DNA from: Hyphomonadaceae bacterium
GTDB taxonomy: Bacteria > Pseudomonadota > Alphaproteobacteria > Caulobacterales > Aquidulcibacteraceae
Assembly: GCA_003526465.1 (NCBI GenBank)
Contig: DPWD01000256.1
Location: 1-9,976 of the forward strand
Reading direction: 5' to 3'
Length of the DNA stretch: 9,976 nucleotides
Shown here: piece after piece, positions 7,286 to 9,976 of the stretch
How the letters are laid out: every line of letters starts with the position of its first letter
How positions within the stretch are numbered: position 1 is the stretch's first letter
Translations under genes and position numbers: made by a program
The notes under the pieces: generated by a model
Database searches by the model: none
The model's input: the letters and a program-made list of their open reading frames with translations, nothing else
Told to the model about the DNA's origin: nothing

Positions 7286-8538
7286 GGGGTGGCCTTCAAT
7301 AATGCGTGCTTCTTCTTGCCGAGCGAAAGCTTGATCGCGCCGTCGACCAGATCACCGACGTTAATGCCGGCATTCTCGTCGGTGACGATGGCATCGTTCA
7401 CGCGGAGCGCGCCGGCCGCCACATGGCGCTTGGCCTCGCCGTTGGAGCTTACTAGCCGCGCGCGCACGAATGCCGCCGCAACACGGAATCCAGCCGAGAG
7501 TTCGGAGTAAGTGATGGGAAATGTCGGCAAATTTTCCGACACCGCGCCTTGTTCGAAGGTCGCGTGCGCGGCCTCTTCCGCTTTGTTCGCTTCGCCGCGC
7601 CCGTGCAGCAGTGCGGTCGCTTCGGTGGCGAGAACTTTCTTGGCGTCGTTGATTTCCGCGCCTTGCAGCGCTTCCAGTCGCGCGATTTCGACAAGAGGGA
7701 GATCGGTGAAGACTTTCAGGAATGGTCCGATGTCGGCATCTTCGGCATTGCGCCAGTATTGCCAGTATTCGTAGGGGCTCAACATGTCGGCGTTGAGCCA
7801 TACCGCGCCTTGGGCGGTCTTGCCCATCTTGGCGCCGGAAGCTGTCGTGATCAGCGGTTGCGTCAGGCCGAACAGCTCCGAGTCGCATCCCATGCGCCGG
7901 CCGAGATCGACGCCGTTGACGATATTGCCCCATTGGTCGGAGCCGCCCATTTGCAGGCGGCAGCCGTAGCGGCGGTATAGTTCGACGAAATCGTACGCCT
8001 GCAGCACCATGTAATTGAACTCGATGAAGCTCATCGGCTGCTCGCGTTCGAGCCGCAGCTTGACGCTATCCATTGTCAGCATGCGATTGACTGACATGTG
8101 CCGGCCAACGTCGCGCAGGAAGTCGATGTAATTGAGCTTCAACAACCACTCGGAATTGTCGACCATGATGGCGTCGGATTTGCCGGCGCCGAAGTTCAGG
8201 AATTTTTCGAAGCAGCCGCGAATGGAGGCGGCGTTCTTTGCGATCTGCTCCTCGCTCAAGAGCTGGCGCATCTCTTCTTTCCCGGAAGGATCGCCGACGC
8301 GCGTGGTGCCTCCGCCCAAGAGCACGATCGGCTTGCCCCCGGTCTGCTGCAGCCGGCGCAGGAACATGATCTGGGTGAGGTTGCCGACATGCAGCGAGGG
8401 CGCGGTCATGTCGAAGCCGATATAGCCGGTGATGCCAGCGCTGGCGGCTTTGTCCAACCCTTCGAGGTCAGTGCACTGGTGGAGCTGGCCGCGCCCGGTG
8501 ATGGCGCGGAGAAAGTCGGAGCGTAGGTGTTCGGTCAT
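7282..8538 (-). CDS. tyrS: Tyrosyl-tRNA synthetase
   Basis: Class I aminoacyl-tRNA synthetase charging tRNA-Tyr with tyrosine in the cytoplasm; 418 aa, normal for bacterial TyrRS. The catalytic domain opens with [15 protein letters not shown]; the HIGH-type motif is HVGN (50-53). It continues with [13 protein letters not shown], the tyrosine/tRNA site VLQAYDF (178-184) with [10 protein letters not shown] (196-205), and the KMSKS-type loop KMGKT (237-241). An S4 RNA-binding domain forms the C-terminus (about 355-415, [21 protein letters not shown]). The HVGN and KMGKT variants are seen in functional TyrRS, so the enzyme is probably active. No Shine-Dalgarno is visible before ATG 8538; a strong inverted repeat ends 4 nt upstream. 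It overlaps the downstream SDR gene by 4 nt. Confidence 0.97.
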   Translation of the reverse strand: MTEHLRSDFLRAITGRGQLHQCTDLEGLDKAASAGITGYIGFDMTAPSLHVGNLTQIMFLRRLQQTGGKPIVLLGGGTTRVGDPSGKEEMRQLLSEEQIAKNAASIRGCFEKFLNFGAGKSDAIMVDNSEWLLKLNYIDFLRDVGRHMSVNRMLTMDSVKLRLEREQPMSFIEFNYMVLQAYDFVELYRRYGCRLQMGGSDQWGNIVNGVDLGRRMGCDSELFGLTQPLITTASGAKMGKTAQGAVWLNADMLSPYEYWQYWRNAEDADIGPFLKVFTDLPLVEIARLEALQGAEINDAKKVLATEATALLHGRGEANKAEEAAHATFEQGAVSENLPTFPITYSELSAGFRVAAAFVRARLVSSNGEAKRHVAAGALRVNDAIVTDENAGINVGDLVDGAIKLSLGKKKHALLKATP

Positions 8539-8542
8539 GGCT

Positions 8543-8574
8543 GATCGGCGCGCGGACTAGCACGCGCGCCGATC
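8543..8574 (-). promoter_or_regulatory. Perfect 12-bp inverted repeat just upstream of tyrS
   Basis: GATCGGCGCGCG (8543-8554) and CGCGCGCCGATC (8563-8574) pair perfectly around an 8-nt loop. The element lies between the stop of the 122-aa gene and the tyrS ATG, leaving only AGCC before the start codon on the minus strand. In RNA this GC-rich stem would be very stable. It has no following U-run, so a simple intrinsic terminator is unlikely. A translational or attenuation control of tyrS, or a protein-binding dyad, is possible. It does not resemble a T-box leader, which is far longer. The function is inferred; the repeat itself is plain. Confidence 0.6.
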
Positions 8575-8592
8575 CTGCGCCACGGCTCGCGG

Positions 8593-8961
8593 CTACTTCT
8601 TTCCAAACAGGCCCTTGAGGAAGCCGCCGGCTTGTTTGCCAACCTCGCCGCCGGCGCCGGTCAACGCGGCCATGGCGCTGTCTTTCACGGTGTCCACCGC
8701 CGCGCCGATAGGGCTTTCCCGCATCAGCTTTTCGGTTCCCACCTCGATCAGCCGCTTGGACATCGCCGCAATGACCTCTTCGTCGAGGCCCGTATCGGCG
8801 GCGACGGCCGCGAGCATTTTCTCGTTGCCAAGGCCTGCGTGGGCGGCGAGCGCCTTGGCGACGCGGACCGATTGCGGCTTGTCGAGCCCGGCGGGTTCGC
8901 CCGCCTTGCCGAGCGCTTCCTCGCCCAAGGCTTCCACGATCTTTGAGATTTCAAGGCTCAT
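8593..8961 (-). CDS. Small helical protein of unknown function (122 aa)
   Basis: Not recognised. The start is set at ATG 8961 (MSLEIS) because AGGAG sits 7 nt upstream; an in-frame ATG at 8976 would bury that ribosome site in coding sequence. The protein lacks Cys and Trp, has no signal peptide or transmembrane segment, and is rich in Ala, Gly, Glu and Lys. Residues 38-50 and 53-65 form a degenerate tandem repeat of period 15 (LAAHAGLGNEKML, VAADTGLDEEVIA), suggesting paired helices. The C-terminus is Gly-rich and ends GGFLKGLFGKK, a basic amphipathic tail that could touch membranes or nucleic acid. It precedes tyrS by 54 nt on the same strand. Coding status is supported by the ribosome site and amino-acid pattern; role unknown. 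Confidence 0.75.
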   Translation of the reverse strand: MSLEISKIVEALGEEALGKAGEPAGLDKPQSVRVAKALAAHAGLGNEKMLAAVAADTGLDEEVIAAMSKRLIEVGTEKLMRESPIGAAVDTVKDSAMAALTGAGGEVGKQAGGFLKGLFGKK

Positions 8962-8968
8962 GCACCTG

Positions 8969-8973
8969 CTCCT
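8969..8973 (-). promoter_or_regulatory. Shine-Dalgarno AGGAG for the 122-aa gene
   Basis: AGGAG on the minus strand, 7 nt before ATG 8961. It is the clearest ribosome site on this strand and shifts the start five codons downstream of the longest reading frame. Confidence 0.7.
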
Positions 8974-8998
8974 CATCTGAAGAGCGGCATGTTATCAG

Positions 8999-9010
8999 GG
9001 GCGAACGCCC
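8999..9010. repeat. Short inverted repeat GGGCG-AA-CGCCC in the 97-bp gap
   Basis: Two 5-bp arms with a 2-bp spacer, 38-49 bp upstream of ATG 8961. It could be half of a regulator site in the promoter region of the 122-aa gene. No convincing -35/-10 pair was found around it, and such GC-rich dyads arise by chance at this base composition. Confidence 0.3.
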
Positions 9011-9036
9011 AATGCTCGTTGCGAGGCTGTAAGACT

Positions 9037-9068
9037 GGCGGCGCTTGTTGATAAGCGCTTATCCCGCC
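9037..9068. repeat. Overlapping palindromes at the 3' end of the DUF2145 gene
   Basis: GATAAGCGCTTATC (9050-9063) is a perfect 14-bp palindrome that includes the TAA stop of the DUF2145 gene. GCGCTT (9041-9046) and AAGCGC (9053-9058) form a competing 6-bp hairpin with a 6-nt loop. GGCGG (9037-9041) and CCGCC (9064-9068) can close an outer stem around the 14-bp palindrome. The structures share bases and cannot all form together. No U-run follows on the minus strand, so this is not a standard terminator; it may be a 3' mRNA structure or a binding site. Confidence 0.4.
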
Positions 9069-9901
9069 GGCGCGATGGCGCGTTGCAGGATGTAGCTTTC
9101 CTGTCCGAGCCCGCTTTCCTGCATGAACGCCGCCATGGATTCGTAGGTGGCGGTGACGATGCGGCCGGATTGATCGTCCATCCTGAGCCGCTCGTCGGCG
9201 ATCGGACCCAGCACCCGCTCGAACAGATTGGCGCGCACGCGCGTGGGCCGGAAATGGCGGCGCAGATTGGCTTTGATCTGGTCGTAATCGGTGGTTTCCC
9301 ACGCCGCCGCACCGATCACGTCGAGCATGAATTCGTTGCAGTTCTGGTGACGCGCATTGAGCGGATTAGCCACCAGCGAATAACTGGCGACATGCAATTG
9401 CGCGTAGGTCGGGGAAGCCATGAGGTGAAGGATGCGGCGCTGCATTTCCGGCGAGGGGATGATGACGGCCACGTCGTCGACCGCGCTAGCGCGCACAAAA
9501 TCGAGCGGAAAGTCCTGATGCAGGTAAGAGTTCGTGCGCGGTAGCGAGACGCCGTCGCCGGAATACTCGTTGTAGACAGCATAGCCGCGCACCTGCTCGC
9601 CCGCTGCCGTGGTGATCGGAACGTAGGCCCAGAACGCGCCATGGGTGTAGGAAATCCCTTCCGGTAAGGCCGAACGCGGGCGTCCAGTGCGGAAAACCAA
9701 CGCGAGCCGGGCTTGGCGCGCGGCCAGGTCGTTCTCGATCTGCTTGGCGAAGGCGACGGCATCTTCAAGTGAGAGATGGGGATTGGGCGCACGGCTGGAA
9801 AAGCCGGCCGAATCTCCCTGCCCGCCTCCGCCCGACTGGGCAAGGGCAGGGCCGGCGAGCGCAGCGGTCGCGCCAGCGAGGAGGAAGGAGCGGCGGCGCA
9901 T
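9059..9901 (-). CDS. DUF2145 family exported protein
   Basis: Uncharacterised DUF2145-type protein, 280 aa from ATG 9901. The N-terminus RRRSFLLAGATAALAGPALA is a signal peptide with a twin-arginine-like RRSFL motif and an ALA cleavage site near residue 21, so export to the periplasm by Tat or Sec is expected. A Gly/Ser linker follows. Family hallmarks, recognised from memory, are ALVFRTGRPRSALPEGISYTHGAFWAY, a central QLHVASYSLVANPLNARHQNCNEFMLDVIG, and YESMAAFMQESGLG near the end. H87 (THGAF) and C188 (NCNEF) occur in the order seen in permuted NlpC/P60-like enzymes, hinting at a cysteine hydrolase; this is inference. GTG 9904 is an alternative start, but ATG 9901 has AGG 6 nt upstream and overlaps the previous stop (TGATG), implying coupling to that gene. 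Confidence 0.82.
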   Translation of the reverse strand: MRRRSFLLAGATAALAGPALAQSGGGGQGDSAGFSSRAPNPHLSLEDAVAFAKQIENDLAARQARLALVFRTGRPRSALPEGISYTHGAFWAYVPITTAAGEQVRGYAVYNEYSGDGVSLPRTNSYLHQDFPLDFVRASAVDDVAVIIPSPEMQRRILHLMASPTYAQLHVASYSLVANPLNARHQNCNEFMLDVIGAAAWETTDYDQIKANLRRHFRPTRVRANLFERVLGPIADERLRMDDQSGRIVTATYESMAAFMQESGLGQESYILQRAIAPAG

Positions 9902-9976
9902 CACTGGCCTGCCGGTGCTGTTTGGGCCTCGTAAGGCACGTTCGGCGCGGGTTGGGCGACGATGGTCGTCTGCGTC
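9901..9976 (-). CDS. C-terminal end of an unknown upstream gene
   Basis: Reading the minus strand from the window edge gives 24 codons ending in TGA at 9903-9901: a Pro/Ala/Gln-rich tail (QPAPNVPYEAQTAPAGQ). Third codon positions are mostly G or C, as in the neighbouring genes, and the stop overlaps the DUF2145 ATG as TGATG, a common coupled junction. The rest lies beyond base 9976, so no function can be given. A chance open frame of this length cannot be excluded. Confidence 0.5.
   Translation of the reverse strand, partial: TQTTIVAQPAPNVPYEAQTAPAGQ

Noticed and set aside
8098..8526. 142-codon plus-strand frame opposite tyrS
   Set aside because: It is a shadow of the well-conserved TyrRS catalytic domain, with no motif and no ribosome site.
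8539..8592. T-box riboswitch controlling tyrS
   Set aside because: The leader is 54 nt and lacks specifier and antiterminator structures; T-boxes are also not expected in proteobacteria.
8962..9058. Promoter for the 122-aa gene (TTGGGC ... GATAAC on the minus strand)
   Set aside because: The spacing is about 10 nt rather than 16-18, and no good -35 lies 17 nt from GATAAC.

Overview
The window looks like a high-GC alphaproteobacterial chromosome. The main evidence is the ntrB-ntrC-ntrY-ntrX gene order followed by a D-amino-acid aminotransferase, plus a TyrRS of the type common in that class. Both NtrC and NtrX lack the sigma54-contact GAFTGA loop. That is known for alphaproteobacterial NtrX and has been reported for NtrC of Rhodobacter capsulatus and Caulobacter, so a Caulobacterales- or Rhodobacterales-like host is plausible. 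The genus cannot be read from the sequence. No mobile element, CRISPR array, tRNA or rRNA is visible.

Left half, plus strand (1-6530): one compact block of nitrogen-signalling genes. It holds the 3' part of ntrB (soluble kinase/phosphatase), ntrC (response regulator), ntrY (membrane kinase with four predicted TM segments), ntrX (response regulator) and a class IV PLP D-amino-acid transaminase. Junctions are tight: ATGA overlaps at ntrB/ntrC and ntrX/dat, and 1 nt between ntrY and ntrX. The only real gap is the 43 nt between ntrC and ntrY. It contains a perfect 22-bp palindrome whose right end is the ntrY ATG, which suggests an operator or an RNA switch where the NtrBC part meets the NtrYX part. 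NtrC is unusual: besides lacking GAFTGA it has lost the Walker B Asp-Glu (Arg-His instead).

Right half, minus strand (9976-6605): a second set of genes converging on the first. In transcription order these are the last 24 codons of an unknown gene; a DUF2145-type exported protein coupled to it through TGATG; a 122-residue helical protein of unknown function; tyrS; and a short-chain dehydrogenase that overlaps tyrS by ATGA and resembles dihydropteridine reductases. A perfect 12-bp inverted repeat lies 4 nt before the tyrS ATG. The two blocks meet tail to tail across a 74-bp gap (6531-6604) with only a weak terminator-like hairpin. The 97-bp gap 8962-9058 holds the start signal of the 122-residue protein and several short palindromes.

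No clear new defence or mobile system is present. The items most worth following up are the degenerate NtrC ATPase, the palindromes at the ntrY and tyrS starts, a conserved-looking His/Cys pair in the DUF2145 protein, and the QDPR-like SDR lacking the usual catalytic serine.
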